A stretch of DNA of 64,000 nucleotides from Gammaproteobacteria bacterium. Lineage in GTDB: Bacteria > Pseudomonadota > Gammaproteobacteria > Pseudomonadales > Halieaceae. The position numbers and the translations under genes were made by a program. The stretch spans positions 62,001 through 126,000 of the forward strand of contig JAUHYL010000002.1 of NCBI GenBank assembly GCA_030426545.1. The letters run 5' to 3'. The notes under the pieces are model-generated. The model worked only from the letters and a program-made list of their open reading frames with translations. It ran no database searches and was not told the DNA's origin. The number at the start of each line of letters is the position of its first letter. Within the stretch, counting starts at the first letter, position 1. Below are positions 25,711-34,240 of this stretch, piece by piece.

Positions 25711-26298
25711 TTATTTCTGAGCGGCGTTGGCTGCAGGCAGGTCGGCGAGAATACGCGCTATGTAGGCGGCCAGATTTTCCTCTATTCGCGCGACGTCCTT
25801 GTTCGCGTTTTCAACGATTTTGGTCATCCTGGCAGTCCAGATCACCTCCTGGCGCTGGGCATCGTTGAATTGCAGGACCATGTTGTTGGTTGACTTGACC
25901 CCTCCCAGGGCGATGGCGTTATCCACGCTTGCCTGATCCACCTGGCGGTTGATGGTGGCGCTGGGAATGTGCGAAATATTGCTGGCCTGGTCTGGTTTTG
26001 CACCCTGGATCAGGCCCGGGGCATAGAGGTAGTCCACGCTGAACTGGGCGCGCGCGGGATCCAGCTTGTAGCCCAGCGCCTGAAGGTTGGCGTTTACCTC
26101 TCTGCGTACGATCGGGTCCAGTTCATAGAAGGGATCCTTGGAGCCCGTATTCTGTGGCAGCGGCTCAGTGCGCCACTTGTAATAGGTGTAGTGGCCATTG
26201 GCAAACTGGTCAACGGGGGTGGACTGGATTTCAACGCCCCCACAGGCGGCCAGCAAAGAGGACAGCAAAAGGGTACAGATCAGGGGATAAAGATGCAT
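25711..26298 (-). CDS. DUF4136 lipoprotein
   Basis: A 195-residue lipoprotein with a signal ending LLAAC. The start (ATG 26298) is chosen because the lipobox then falls at residue about 20; the longer frame from 26337 adds 13 residues with no signal-peptide character. The mature part (YTYYKW...DPIVRREVNANLQALGYKLD...FSVDYLY) matches DUF4136, a family of predicted outer-membrane lipoproteins of unknown function. It is a single leftward gene. Confidence 0.85.
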   Translation of the reverse strand: MHLYPLICTLLLSSLLAACGGVEIQSTPVDQFANGHYTYYKWRTEPLPQNTGSKDPFYELDPIVRREVNANLQALGYKLDPARAQFSVDYLYAPGLIQGAKPDQASNISHIPSATINRQVDQASVDNAIALGGVKSTNNMVLQFNDAQRQEVIWTARMTKIVENANKDVARIEENLAAYIARILADLPAANAAQK

Positions 26299-26497
26299 GG
26301 TGGGTCGCCGTAGAGTGAGGTTTGAGCGGTGAGGCACCTGTTGGGGCCAGTGTTTCGCCCGGGTGTTCCACCTGGGTTGTATAGTAGCAGGGGCTCCGGT
26401 ACACGACTATACGCGCTGCGGGCCGGGCCCAGGGCGGGGAGAGCGGGTGTAATTATGTCGGGTGATTTGGGGCCGCCTCTTTGTTAGCATTTTGGAC

Positions 26498-26512
26498 ATA
26501 ACCAAAAGTTAT
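26498..26512. promoter_or_regulatory. Short dyad upstream of the LysR gene
   Basis: ATAAC and GTTAT flank five bases (CAAAA), 15 bases before the LysR start at 26527. The position would suit autoregulation, but the spacing is not the standard T-N11-A, so confidence is low. Confidence 0.25.
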
Positions 26513-26526
26513 TTCTAGGCAGCCCA

Positions 26527-27531
26527 ATGATATCCAGGAAACTGATTCGAACAGACCTCAATCTGCTCGTGGCCCTGCAGATTCTGCTCGAAGAGCGCAA
26601 TGTCACCCGCGCCGCGGAGCGGCTGTCGGTCTCCCAGCCCGCGCTGAGCAAAACCCTGCAAAAACTGCGCGATGCCTTTGAGGATGAGTTATTCACCCGC
26701 ACCGCGCACGGCCTGGTGCCCACCCCGCGGGCGGAGGAACTGGGTGCGCTGCTGCCGGGGCTGTTGGAGAATGTCGAGCAGGTGCTGGGCGATGTGGAAT
26801 TCAGCCCGGACACCTACGCCGGCAGTTTCAAGCTGCTGATGCCGCCTATCATGTGTGAATCGCTGCTGCCCACCCTGATGGCTGAACTGGCCGAAGAGGC
26901 ACCCAACGTACAGATCATCATGGCGGAGGTGCCGCCGGACTACCAGGACCAGCTGAAGAAAGGCGAGGCGGATTTTGCCGCGTTCGTGGCGCTGGAAACC
27001 GAGCGCGACATTCTTGCTGAGCCCATCGCCGCCATCGCGCCGCGCTGCTATATGCGCAAGGATCACCCACTGGCGGAAAAGGAAATGAGCCTGCAGGATT
27101 TTCTGGACTACCCCCACCTGCGCCTCTATTTGCCAGGTCTTACCCGGGAAAACACTTCCATGGTGGACGACGTGTTGGGCCAGTACGGCGTACACAGGAG
27201 CATCGTCCTGGAAACCACGCAGTTTTCTTCCGCGGTCGGTGTTCTCACCAAGACAGATTCACTCCTGGTGGCCAACGCGGGTTTCCAGGAGGGCGGGTTA
27301 TACCGCGAGCTCATCCTGGGTCACGAGATGCCCGCCGAGCTGAAGCGCATGATCCGCAATACGCACAGCGGCAATCGCGGCAAAATGTCACTGATGCGTC
27401 ATACCCGCACCTCGCGCAGCGCGCCTCACCAGTGGATGCGCGCGGTGCTGATGAAACACCTGACCAGTTCGCCCGAGCTGGTAGAGCAGGACGCCAAACC
27501 GAAAGTTGCAGAGTCCGCGAACGCAGAGTGA
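26527..27531 (+). CDS. LysR-family transcriptional regulator
   Basis: A 334-residue NodD/LeuO-like LysR regulator. DLNLLVALQILLEERNVTRAAERLSVSQPALSKTLQKLR (residues about 10-48) is the HTH with linker helix, then a full effector domain. The C-terminal extension (about 30 residues, acidic/basic mix) is longer than usual. It converges on the AraC gene and has no divergent partner at its start, so its target is not obvious. Confidence 0.92.
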   Translation: MISRKLIRTDLNLLVALQILLEERNVTRAAERLSVSQPALSKTLQKLRDAFEDELFTRTAHGLVPTPRAEELGALLPGLLENVEQVLGDVEFSPDTYAGSFKLLMPPIMCESLLPTLMAELAEEAPNVQIIMAEVPPDYQDQLKKGEADFAAFVALETERDILAEPIAAIAPRCYMRKDHPLAEKEMSLQDFLDYPHLRLYLPGLTRENTSMVDDVLGQYGVHRSIVLETTQFSSAVGVLTKTDSLLVANAGFQEGGLYRELILGHEMPAELKRMIRNTHSGNRGKMSLMRHTRTSRSAPHQWMRAVLMKHLTSSPELVEQDAKPKVAESANAE

Positions 27532-27563
27532 GCAGGCGGTTCGCGCTACCGCCGGTAGCCTGC
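27532..27563. terminator. Hairpin between convergent regulators
   Basis: GCAGGC and GCCTGC enclose an inner TACC-gcc-GGTA stem, in the 37-base gap between the LysR and AraC genes. There is no T-tract, so it is a tentative terminator. Confidence 0.35.
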
Positions 27564-27568
27564 CCGCG

Positions 27569-28453
27569 CTAGTTGCGCACCGACTTGCGGTAGGCCCGCG
27601 GTGACATTCCTACCGTTTTACGGAACAGCCGCGAGAAGTACAGCGGGTCCTCGTATCCGAGCGCGGCCGATACACCCTGCACACTCAGGTCACTGGTATC
27701 GAGCAGGTGGCAGGCGTGCTCAATCTTCATATTCAGAAAGTGCTTGATCGGCGAGTAGCCTGTTAAGGCCTTGTACTTGGTCGCAAAGTGAAAACGGGAG
27801 AGTCGCGCCGTCGCTGCGAGCGTGTCCAGGTTCAACGGCTGGTCAATGTTTTCCAGCATGAAGCTCTGCACGGCCTCCAGGTCAAAACTTTCCTGCCCTC
27901 GCACCTGCGCACTGCGCACGTCCATGGCGATCTGCGTCAGCAGCTGCCGCAGCTGATTGGCGGCGTTGATGAAGGAGCGATTGCTGTAGCCCGTGCGACG
28001 CACGGTCATCAGTTCCAGGAAGCGCCCTATCAGCGGTGGCAGCAGGCCCACGCGGGTCAGTGGCAGCGCGCCCTCGCGGTAACCCATGTACTGGTTGAAT
28101 ACGGCGCTGGCGCTGCCCTTGTAGTGTAGCCAGTAAATTGTCCAGGGTTCGTCATCGTCGGCCGCGTACTCGTGCCCCATGCCCTGCGGCAGCAGGAGCA
28201 TGTCCCCTTCAGTGACGGCTGTGGCCCAGACGTCCGTCTTTACGTGGCCGCGGCCACCCACGCAATAAATCAACAGGTTGTCATCATGGCGGGCGCGCAG
28301 CATACGGTGATCACGGGCCGCCGGATAGAAGCCCATGGCGGTGGGATAACACTCCCGGGTGAGGGGATGCACCGCCAGTTTTTCCATCATAAATGCGGGT
28401 GTCATGAAGCGTATGCCATTTTGTGGCAGGGGCCATTTTGAAGGAGCACTCAC
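27569..28453 (-). CDS. AraC-family regulator, MmsR-like by position
   Basis: About 294 residues: an N-terminal cupin-type sensor domain (LLIYCVGGRGHVKTD, GDMLLLPQGMGHEY, WTIYWLHYKG) and a C-terminal double HTH (LAATARLSRFHFATKYKALTG, then VSAALGYEDPLYFSRLFRKTVGMSPRAYR). It is divergent from the valine-catabolic operon, as mmsR is from mmsAB in Pseudomonas, so it probably activates that operon in response to valine or an intermediate. The start is uncertain. GTG 28453 gives a sensible N-terminus; the frame opens from 28522 (TTG) and an internal ATG lies at 28405. Confidence 0.88.
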   Translation of the reverse strand: MSAPSKWPLPQNGIRFMTPAFMMEKLAVHPLTRECYPTAMGFYPAARDHRMLRARHDDNLLIYCVGGRGHVKTDVWATAVTEGDMLLLPQGMGHEYAADDDEPWTIYWLHYKGSASAVFNQYMGYREGALPLTRVGLLPPLIGRFLELMTVRRTGYSNRSFINAANQLRQLLTQIAMDVRSAQVRGQESFDLEAVQSFMLENIDQPLNLDTLAATARLSRFHFATKYKALTGYSPIKHFLNMKIEHACHLLDTSDLSVQGVSAALGYEDPLYFSRLFRKTVGMSPRAYRKSVRN

Positions 28454-28578
28454 GTTCAGACGTCTTCCGGGCGCTGGGGCCTCTCTTGAGCAAGACCACA
28501 ATATAGTCCATAAACTGCGCAATTTCCTCCCTTGGAGCGGATCGCGGCCGGGGGTAATCTTGTCCGTCTTTCAGCTGC

Positions 28579-28595
28579 GGGCCGAATGACGGCCC
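28579..28595 (+). promoter_or_regulatory. Hairpin in the leader of the valine operon
   Basis: GGGCCG (28579-28584), loop AATGA, CGGCCC (28590-28595). It ends 28 bases before the ATG of the first gene, between the divergent regulator and operon. It could be an operator or a leader hairpin. Confidence 0.3.
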
Positions 28596-28623
28596 ATGCT
28601 TGCCAGAGCCGAGGATCGACACC

Positions 28624-30045
28624 ATGGAAGACAGCCAGGAATTGCTGGAGGCGCGCGAGGAAATCAGCGCCATGATGGAGCGCGCCCGCGCCGCCCAGGC
28701 GCAGATTGCCGATTACACCCAGGAGCAGGTCGATGAGCTGATCACCGGCATGGTGTGGGCCGTCGCTCAGGAAGCGCGTTCGGAAGAAATTGCGCGCTTC
28801 ACGGTGCAGGAGACGCAACTGGGTAACTATGAGGGCAAGTACCTCAAGATCCACCGCAAGACGCGGGCAACTCTGATGGACATCATCGATGACAAGTCCG
28901 TCGGTGTGATCGAGGAAGACCCGGAGCGCAATATCGTCAAGATCGCCAAGCCAGTGGGTGTGATCGGGGCTCTCTCACCCTCTACCAATCCAGAGGCGAC
29001 GCCTGTCATCAAGTCCATCTCCGCGGTGAAAGGGCGCAACGCGATCATTATTGCGCCTCATCCGCGCGCGAAGCTGACCAACAAGATGATCTGTGACTAC
29101 ATGCGTGAGGCGATTGTTGCACTCGGCGCCCCGGCTGATCTGGTACAGAGTATCGATGTGCCCTCGTTGGAGAAAACCAACGAGTTGATGCGGCAGTGCG
29201 ATCGCATTCTTGCCACCGGTGGTGGCGCCATGGTCAACGCGGCCTACTCTTCCGGCACCCCGGCGCTGGGCGTGGGTGTGGGCAATGCGGTCATCACCGT
29301 GGACGATTCGGCGAATCTCGATGAGGCGGCGGAAAAGATTCGTATTTCCAAAACCCTGGATCTTGCGGCGTCGTGTTCATCCGATAACTCGGTGATCGTG
29401 TTCGAATCCGTTTATGACAAATTGCTCGAGAAACTCAAGGCCGAGGGCGGCCACGTGATGAGCGAAGAGGAGAAATCGAAGCTACAGCAGGTACTGTGGA
29501 AGGATGGCGCCATCAACGCGAAGATCGTCGCCCAGCCGGCCTCGGTCATTGCCGGGCAGGCGGGTTTTGATCTCCCTGAGGGAAGGCAGTTCCTGATTAT
29601 CCCTGAAACCGGCGCAGGTCCGGACTACCCTTTCTCCGGCGAAAAGCTGACCGTGACCATGGCCTTCTACAAGGTGAAAGACATCGATGAGGCAATCGCC
29701 CTGACGAACAGAATCCAGGCGTACCAGGGGCAGGGCCACAGTTGCGGCATCTACTCCTATAACGATGACAACATCATGAAACTGGCCGAAGGCACGCGCA
29801 CCTCCCGCGTGATGGTTAACCAGCCCCAGGCCGCATCCAACAGCGGCAATTTATGGAACGGCATGCGCCAGACGTTTTCCCTGGGCTGCGGTTCCTGGGG
29901 CGGCAACAGCATTAACCACAATATTACCTGGCGCGACCTGATCAACGAGACGTGGGTGTCCAAGCCACTGGCACAAACCAAAGTACTGCCGCCGGACGAA
30001 ACCCTGTTTGCGCGCGTTATCGATAAACTTCCCGAGGCGGGCTGA
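28624..30045 (+). CDS. CoA-acylating aldehyde dehydrogenase (EutE/SauS/SucD-like)
   Basis: From ATG 28624 (GAGG upstream) the protein is 473 residues. It is the acylating class, not ordinary ALDH: catalytic Cys251 sits in LAASCSSDNSVIV, and the C-terminus has LGCGSWGGNSINHNITWRDLIN, as in AdhE-N, EutE, sulfoacetaldehyde and succinate-semialdehyde dehydrogenases. It would convert an aldehyde plus CoA to an acyl-CoA with NAD(P)+. It heads an operon of isobutyryl-CoA catabolism, in the place where mmsA is expected. It may act on methylmalonate semialdehyde, isobutyraldehyde or another C3-C4 aldehyde; sequence does not decide. Confidence 0.88.
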   Translation: MEDSQELLEAREEISAMMERARAAQAQIADYTQEQVDELITGMVWAVAQEARSEEIARFTVQETQLGNYEGKYLKIHRKTRATLMDIIDDKSVGVIEEDPERNIVKIAKPVGVIGALSPSTNPEATPVIKSISAVKGRNAIIIAPHPRAKLTNKMICDYMREAIVALGAPADLVQSIDVPSLEKTNELMRQCDRILATGGGAMVNAAYSSGTPALGVGVGNAVITVDDSANLDEAAEKIRISKTLDLAASCSSDNSVIVFESVYDKLLEKLKAEGGHVMSEEEKSKLQQVLWKDGAINAKIVAQPASVIAGQAGFDLPEGRQFLIIPETGAGPDYPFSGEKLTVTMAFYKVKDIDEAIALTNRIQAYQGQGHSCGIYSYNDDNIMKLAEGTRTSRVMVNQPQAASNSGNLWNGMRQTFSLGCGSWGGNSINHNITWRDLINETWVSKPLAQTKVLPPDETLFARVIDKLPEAG

Positions 30046-30061
30046 GCGGAGCACAGGCGGT

Positions 30062-31222
30062 ATGGATTTCTCTCTGACACCGGAACAGCGAGCCTTTGAA
30101 CAGAGCGCTCGCGCTTTTGCACGTGACGTGCTGGCACCGAAAGCTGCCGAGTGGGATGAGCGCGAGTCTTTTTCCCGTGACGTGTTGCAACGCGCCGGCG
30201 AATTGGGATTCATGGGCATGTACACGCCTGAGTCCGCGGGCGGGCTTGGATTGGGTCGCCTCGATGCCAGCCTGATTGTGGAGGAACTGTCGAGGGGTTG
30301 CACAGCTATGGGCGCCTTTCTCACCATTCACAACATGGCCACCAGTATGGTGGGCAAGTACTGCACTGAAGCCGTAATCGAGCAGTACTGCCACGGCCTG
30401 GTAGCGGGCACTCATCTCGCCTCCTATTGCCTGACAGAACCTGGCGCCGGTTCAGATGCGGCGTCACTCGCCACCAGCGCCAGGCGCGACGGTGACGATT
30501 ACATTGTTAATGGCTGTAAAGTTTTTATCTCTGGCGCCGGCGAAACCGATGTGCTGGTGGTGATGCTGCGCACCGGTGGTGAAGGCGCCGCCGGAATTTC
30601 GGCGCTGCTGATTCCCGCTGATGCGGAGGGTATTACCTACGGCAAGAAAGAAAACAAGATGGGTTGGCGTGCGCAGCCGACACGCATGATCACGTTTGAC
30701 GATGTGCGCGTGCCCGTTGCCAACCGACTCGGCGAGGAAGGGCAGGGCTTTGCGATTGCCATGGAAGGGCTGGACGGCGGCCGCATCAACATCGCTACCT
30801 GCAGCGTGGGAACGGCGCAACAGGCGCTGGAAGAAGCCGTCACTTACACAACCGAGCGCCGCCAGTTCGGCAATGCCATTGCAGATTTCCAGGCGACACA
30901 GTTCAAACTGGCCGACATGTTGACTGAGCTTGTAGCGGCGCGACAGCTGGTACGCCTGGCTGCCTACAAGCTGGACCAAAAGGATGCGCAGGCGTCCACC
31001 TTCTGCGCCATGGCCAAACGCTTTGCGACTGATATCGGCTTCCAGATCTGCAATGATGCGCTGCAGCTGTTTGGCGGCTACGGTTTTATGAAGGAGTATC
31101 CCATGGAGCGTCACGTGCGCGACACACGGGTACACCAGATTCTCGAGGGCACCAACGAGATCATGCGTGTGATCATTGCGCGCAAAATGTTGATGGATGG
31201 CGCGCTCGAAATTATCAAGTAA
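30062..31222 (+). CDS. Acyl-CoA dehydrogenase, isobutyryl-CoA dehydrogenase type
   Basis: A 386-residue FAD enzyme of the short-chain acyl-CoA dehydrogenase family, alpha,beta-desaturating an acyl-CoA. CLTEPGAGSD is the flavin/substrate motif and ILEGTNEI holds the catalytic Glu362. In this operon it most likely turns isobutyryl-CoA into methacrylyl-CoA. ATG 30062 fits family N-termini (MDFSLTPEQRAF) with a G-rich ribosome site; 16 bases follow the preceding stop. Confidence 0.93.
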   Translation: MDFSLTPEQRAFEQSARAFARDVLAPKAAEWDERESFSRDVLQRAGELGFMGMYTPESAGGLGLGRLDASLIVEELSRGCTAMGAFLTIHNMATSMVGKYCTEAVIEQYCHGLVAGTHLASYCLTEPGAGSDAASLATSARRDGDDYIVNGCKVFISGAGETDVLVVMLRTGGEGAAGISALLIPADAEGITYGKKENKMGWRAQPTRMITFDDVRVPVANRLGEEGQGFAIAMEGLDGGRINIATCSVGTAQQALEEAVTYTTERRQFGNAIADFQATQFKLADMLTELVAARQLVRLAAYKLDQKDAQASTFCAMAKRFATDIGFQICNDALQLFGGYGFMKEYPMERHVRDTRVHQILEGTNEIMRVIIARKMLMDGALEIIK

Positions 31223-31276
31223 CGTCTCCGCGGCCATTAGTATGCCTGGCGACCAATGACTTAGAAGGAGTAGCAC

Positions 31277-32065
31277 GTGAGCATCAGTACATCCGAAAAA
31301 CTGAAGGTGGAAATCAGGGGTAGCGTTGCATTGCTCACCATCGACAATCCCGCGGCGAATACCTGGGATGTGGAGAGCCTGCCTGCCCTGCGAGACGTGG
31401 TCGAAAAGCTGAACGCCGACAAATCCATCTACGCGGTAGTGCTCACCGGCGCAGGCGAGAAGTTTTTTTCGGCGGGAGCGGACCTGAAACTGTTCGCCGA
31501 TGGCGACCCGCAGACGGCCGCCAGTATGGCGCAGTTTTTCGGTGAGGGCTTCGAGGCTTTGGCGGACTTTCGCGGTGTCAGCATCGCAGCCATCAATGGC
31601 TTTGCCATGGGGGGCGGTCTGGAGGTAGCTCTGGCCTGCGATATTCGTATTGCAGAGGAGCAGGCACAGATGGCGTTGCCCGAGGCCAAGGTCGGCTTGC
31701 TGCCCTGTGCCGGCGGGACGCAGCGGTTGTCCTGGCTGGTGGGCGAAGGCTGGGCCAAGCGCGTCATACTTTGCGGCGAAAGGCTGGATGCGGAAACCGC
31801 GCTGCGCATAGGCCTAGTTGAAGAGGTGGTGGCCAAGGGCGGCGCGTTGGAGCGTGCCCTGGCACTGGCGGAGCAGGTCGGTGAGCAAAGCCCAACCTCT
31901 GTGCGCCTGTGCAAACAACTTATCCATACCGCTCGGGATGCGGCCATCGGTGCCGGGTTGCAGGGCGAGCGCGATCGGTTCGTGGAACTGTTTTCCACCG
32001 AAGATCAGAAAGAGGGCGTCAATGCGTTTTTGGAAAAGCGCAAGCCCGATTGGAAGAACGGCTGA
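31277..32065 (+). CDS. Enoyl-CoA hydratase
   Basis: A 262-residue crotonase-fold hydratase. Both catalytic glutamates are in place (GGGLEVAL and ALPEAKVG) and the oxyanion hole residues are in FSAGADLKLF and MGGGL. It probably hydrates methacrylyl-CoA to 3-hydroxyisobutyryl-CoA. The start is GTG with AAGGAG upstream. It lies between the dehydrogenase and the CoA hydrolase in one operon. Confidence 0.92.
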   Translation: MSISTSEKLKVEIRGSVALLTIDNPAANTWDVESLPALRDVVEKLNADKSIYAVVLTGAGEKFFSAGADLKLFADGDPQTAASMAQFFGEGFEALADFRGVSIAAINGFAMGGGLEVALACDIRIAEEQAQMALPEAKVGLLPCAGGTQRLSWLVGEGWAKRVILCGERLDAETALRIGLVEEVVAKGGALERALALAEQVGEQSPTSVRLCKQLIHTARDAAIGAGLQGERDRFVELFSTEDQKEGVNAFLEKRKPDWKNG

Positions 32066-32074
32066 GGCCCAAAC

Positions 32075-33187
32075 ATGTCTGACGCTCCTGTCCTTTTTGA
32101 TGAAGTTGCCGCCGGGTCGCGCCGGCTGGGCCGCGTGACGCTAAGTGTGCCCGCGACGCTGAATTCCCTCACCCTGGAAATGGTTGACCTGCTGCAGGCG
32201 CAACTGGATGCCTGGCGCGATGACGATGATATCGCCGCACTGTTTATCGAAGGCGCCGGAGAGAAGGCCTTTTGTGCCGGCGGCGACGTGCAGGCGCTGC
32301 ACGCGTCCGCCACGGCCACGCCGGGCGGTCCCTGTGAATACGCCGAATCGTTTTTCAGCCGCGAATACCGCATGAATTACACCCTGCATACCTTTCCGAA
32401 ACCGCTGATTGTGTGGGGACATGGCATTGTCATGGGTGGCGGGTTGGGCGTGATGGCGGGCTGTTCGCATCGCGTGGTGACAGAAAGAACCCGCATCGCC
32501 ATGCCCGAGGTTACGATCGCGCTGTTTCCCGATGTTGGTGGCACCTGGTTCCTCAATCACGCGCCCGGAAAGGCCGGGTTGTTTCTGGCGTTGACCGGTG
32601 CGTCGATCAATGCGGCGGACGCTATCTACTGCGGCATCGCAGATCGTTTCATCGGCAGTGAGTTTAAAGACGAGGTATTCGAGGCCCTGCTCAGCCAACA
32701 GTGGCAAGCCGACGCGGCACACAACCACGCGATGGTGCGACATGTGCTGCGACCATTTGCGCAAAAGAGCGCCGAACATTGTCCGCAGGGACAGGTGGCC
32801 TCACACCTGGACACAATCAACGCGCTGTGTGACGGCGACGATATCCACGACATTATCGACAACATCCAGGCAATCGACAGCGAGGACGCCTGGCTGTCGA
32901 AAGCCCGCGACGGCCTCGCACACGGTTCGTCGCTGGCCGCATTGTGGATTCACCGACAGCTTGTCGAGAACCGACACGCTTCGCTGCGCGAGGTTTTCCA
33001 GTCGGAAATCCAGCTGGCGACAAATGTTGTTCGTCATCCGGAGTTCAGTGAAGGCGTGCGCGCCCTGCTGATCGACAAGGATCGCAATCCACAGTGGCAG
33101 TACGCTCAAAGCAGGGCCGTGCCGGCGGAGGTTTTGGAGGGCTTTTTCACAGCTCCCTGGAGCGACAACCCGCTGGCGAATCTCTAA
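32075..33187 (+). CDS. 3-hydroxyisobutyryl-CoA hydrolase
   Basis: A 370-residue crotonase-superfamily protein of the HIBCH type. AFCAGGDVQAL, FFSREYRMNYTLHTFPKPLIVWGHGIVMGGGLG and FPDVGGTWFL are characteristic and separate it from ordinary hydratases, as does the long C-terminal helical domain. It removes CoA from 3-hydroxyisobutyryl-CoA in valine breakdown, which lowers the level of reactive methacrylyl-CoA. It follows the hydratase after 9 bases. Confidence 0.93.
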   Translation: MSDAPVLFDEVAAGSRRLGRVTLSVPATLNSLTLEMVDLLQAQLDAWRDDDDIAALFIEGAGEKAFCAGGDVQALHASATATPGGPCEYAESFFSREYRMNYTLHTFPKPLIVWGHGIVMGGGLGVMAGCSHRVVTERTRIAMPEVTIALFPDVGGTWFLNHAPGKAGLFLALTGASINAADAIYCGIADRFIGSEFKDEVFEALLSQQWQADAAHNHAMVRHVLRPFAQKSAEHCPQGQVASHLDTINALCDGDDIHDIIDNIQAIDSEDAWLSKARDGLAHGSSLAALWIHRQLVENRHASLREVFQSEIQLATNVVRHPEFSEGVRALLIDKDRNPQWQYAQSRAVPAEVLEGFFTAPWSDNPLANL

Positions 33188-33208
33188 ACCAGCAAGCAGG
33201 AGAAACAC

Positions 33209-34093
33209 ATGTCGAAGGTAGCATTTAATGGCCTTGGCAATATGGGCGGACCCATGGCTGGCAATCTGCTGCAGGCCGGCCACAGTGTCACCGTGTTTGA
33301 TTTATCCGAGTCAGCGTGCGAGCAAATGCGCGCTGCGGGGGCCGGTGTTGCGGCTAGCGCTGCAGAGGCGGCAAGTGGTGCGGATTATGTCATCTCCATG
33401 CTGCCCGCAGGCAAGCACGTGGCGGCGACTTACCTGGGTGAAAGTGGTCTGCTGGCCAAACTCGATACCAGCACCACGGTGCTTGACTGCTCCACTATTG
33501 ATGCGGCGACCGCGCGCGAGGTGGGCGCGGCAGCGGCTGAATTGGGAATCGGCTTTATGGATGCGCCGGTCTCCGGCGGTGTGGCGGCTGCGGCGGCGGG
33601 CACGCTGGCTTTTATGTGTGGCGGTGATGCGGCAACGTTCGCAAGCGCAAAGCTGATTCTCGCGGACATGGGCAAGAATATTTTTCACGCCGGCCCGGCC
33701 GGAGCGGGCCAGGTGGCCAAGGGTTGCAACAACATGTTGCTCGCGATTCATATGATAGGCAGCGCCGAAGCACTGGAGATGGGCGTGCGAAATGGGATGG
33801 ACCCAGGCGTGTTGTCAGAAATTATGCTCGCCAGTTCTGGCCGCAACTGGTCACTGGAAGTCTATAACCCGTATCCCGGAGTGATGGAAAACGCACCGGC
33901 CAGCAACGACTACAAACCGGGTTTCATGGTCGACTTGATGGTAAAAGATCTTGGCCTGGCCATGGAGATCGCCGAACACAGCGGGGTCGACAACGCCATG
34001 GGTAAATTGGCGCGCGAGCTTTACACGCAACACCAGGAAGCGGGCAACGGCCCACGCGATTTTTCCAGCATCCTCGAACGACTGAAAAGCTGA
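33209..34093 (+). CDS. mmsB: 3-hydroxyisobutyrate dehydrogenase
   Basis: A 294-residue beta-hydroxyacid dehydrogenase that oxidises 3-hydroxyisobutyrate to methylmalonate semialdehyde with NAD+. FNGLGNMGGPMAGNLLQAGH is the N-terminal nucleotide site, DAPVSGGVAAAAAGTL the substrate loop, and KGCNNMLL carries the catalytic Lys. CAGGAGA precedes the ATG. It ends the operon, and the semialdehyde it makes is the normal substrate of mmsA, which is not recognisably present. Confidence 0.95.
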   Translation: MSKVAFNGLGNMGGPMAGNLLQAGHSVTVFDLSESACEQMRAAGAGVAASAAEAASGADYVISMLPAGKHVAATYLGESGLLAKLDTSTTVLDCSTIDAATAREVGAAAAELGIGFMDAPVSGGVAAAAAGTLAFMCGGDAATFASAKLILADMGKNIFHAGPAGAGQVAKGCNNMLLAIHMIGSAEALEMGVRNGMDPGVLSEIMLASSGRNWSLEVYNPYPGVMENAPASNDYKPGFMVDLMVKDLGLAMEIAEHSGVDNAMGKLARELYTQHQEAGNGPRDFSSILERLKS

Positions 34094-34115
34094 CGCTTGT
34101 AGCAAAGCATCCGTG

Positions 34116-34144
34116 CTGAAAGTACCGTGCGCGAATGTTACAAT
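34116..34144 (+). promoter_or_regulatory. Candidate promoter of the bd oxidase operon
   Basis: CTGAAA (34116-34121), 17-base spacer, TACAAT (34139-34144), the latter preceded by TG-like context. It lies about 97 bases before the ATG of subunit I. No FNR-like or ArcA-like box was obvious by eye. Confidence 0.45.
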
Positions 34145-34240
34145 GAATCGACTTCTCTCACCGACTGAGACGTCCTGCACCGCCGATCCATAGCCCGGCA
34201 ATGCAGTATTTTAGCCCCGGATTTGGGGCAGAGGTGAGTC

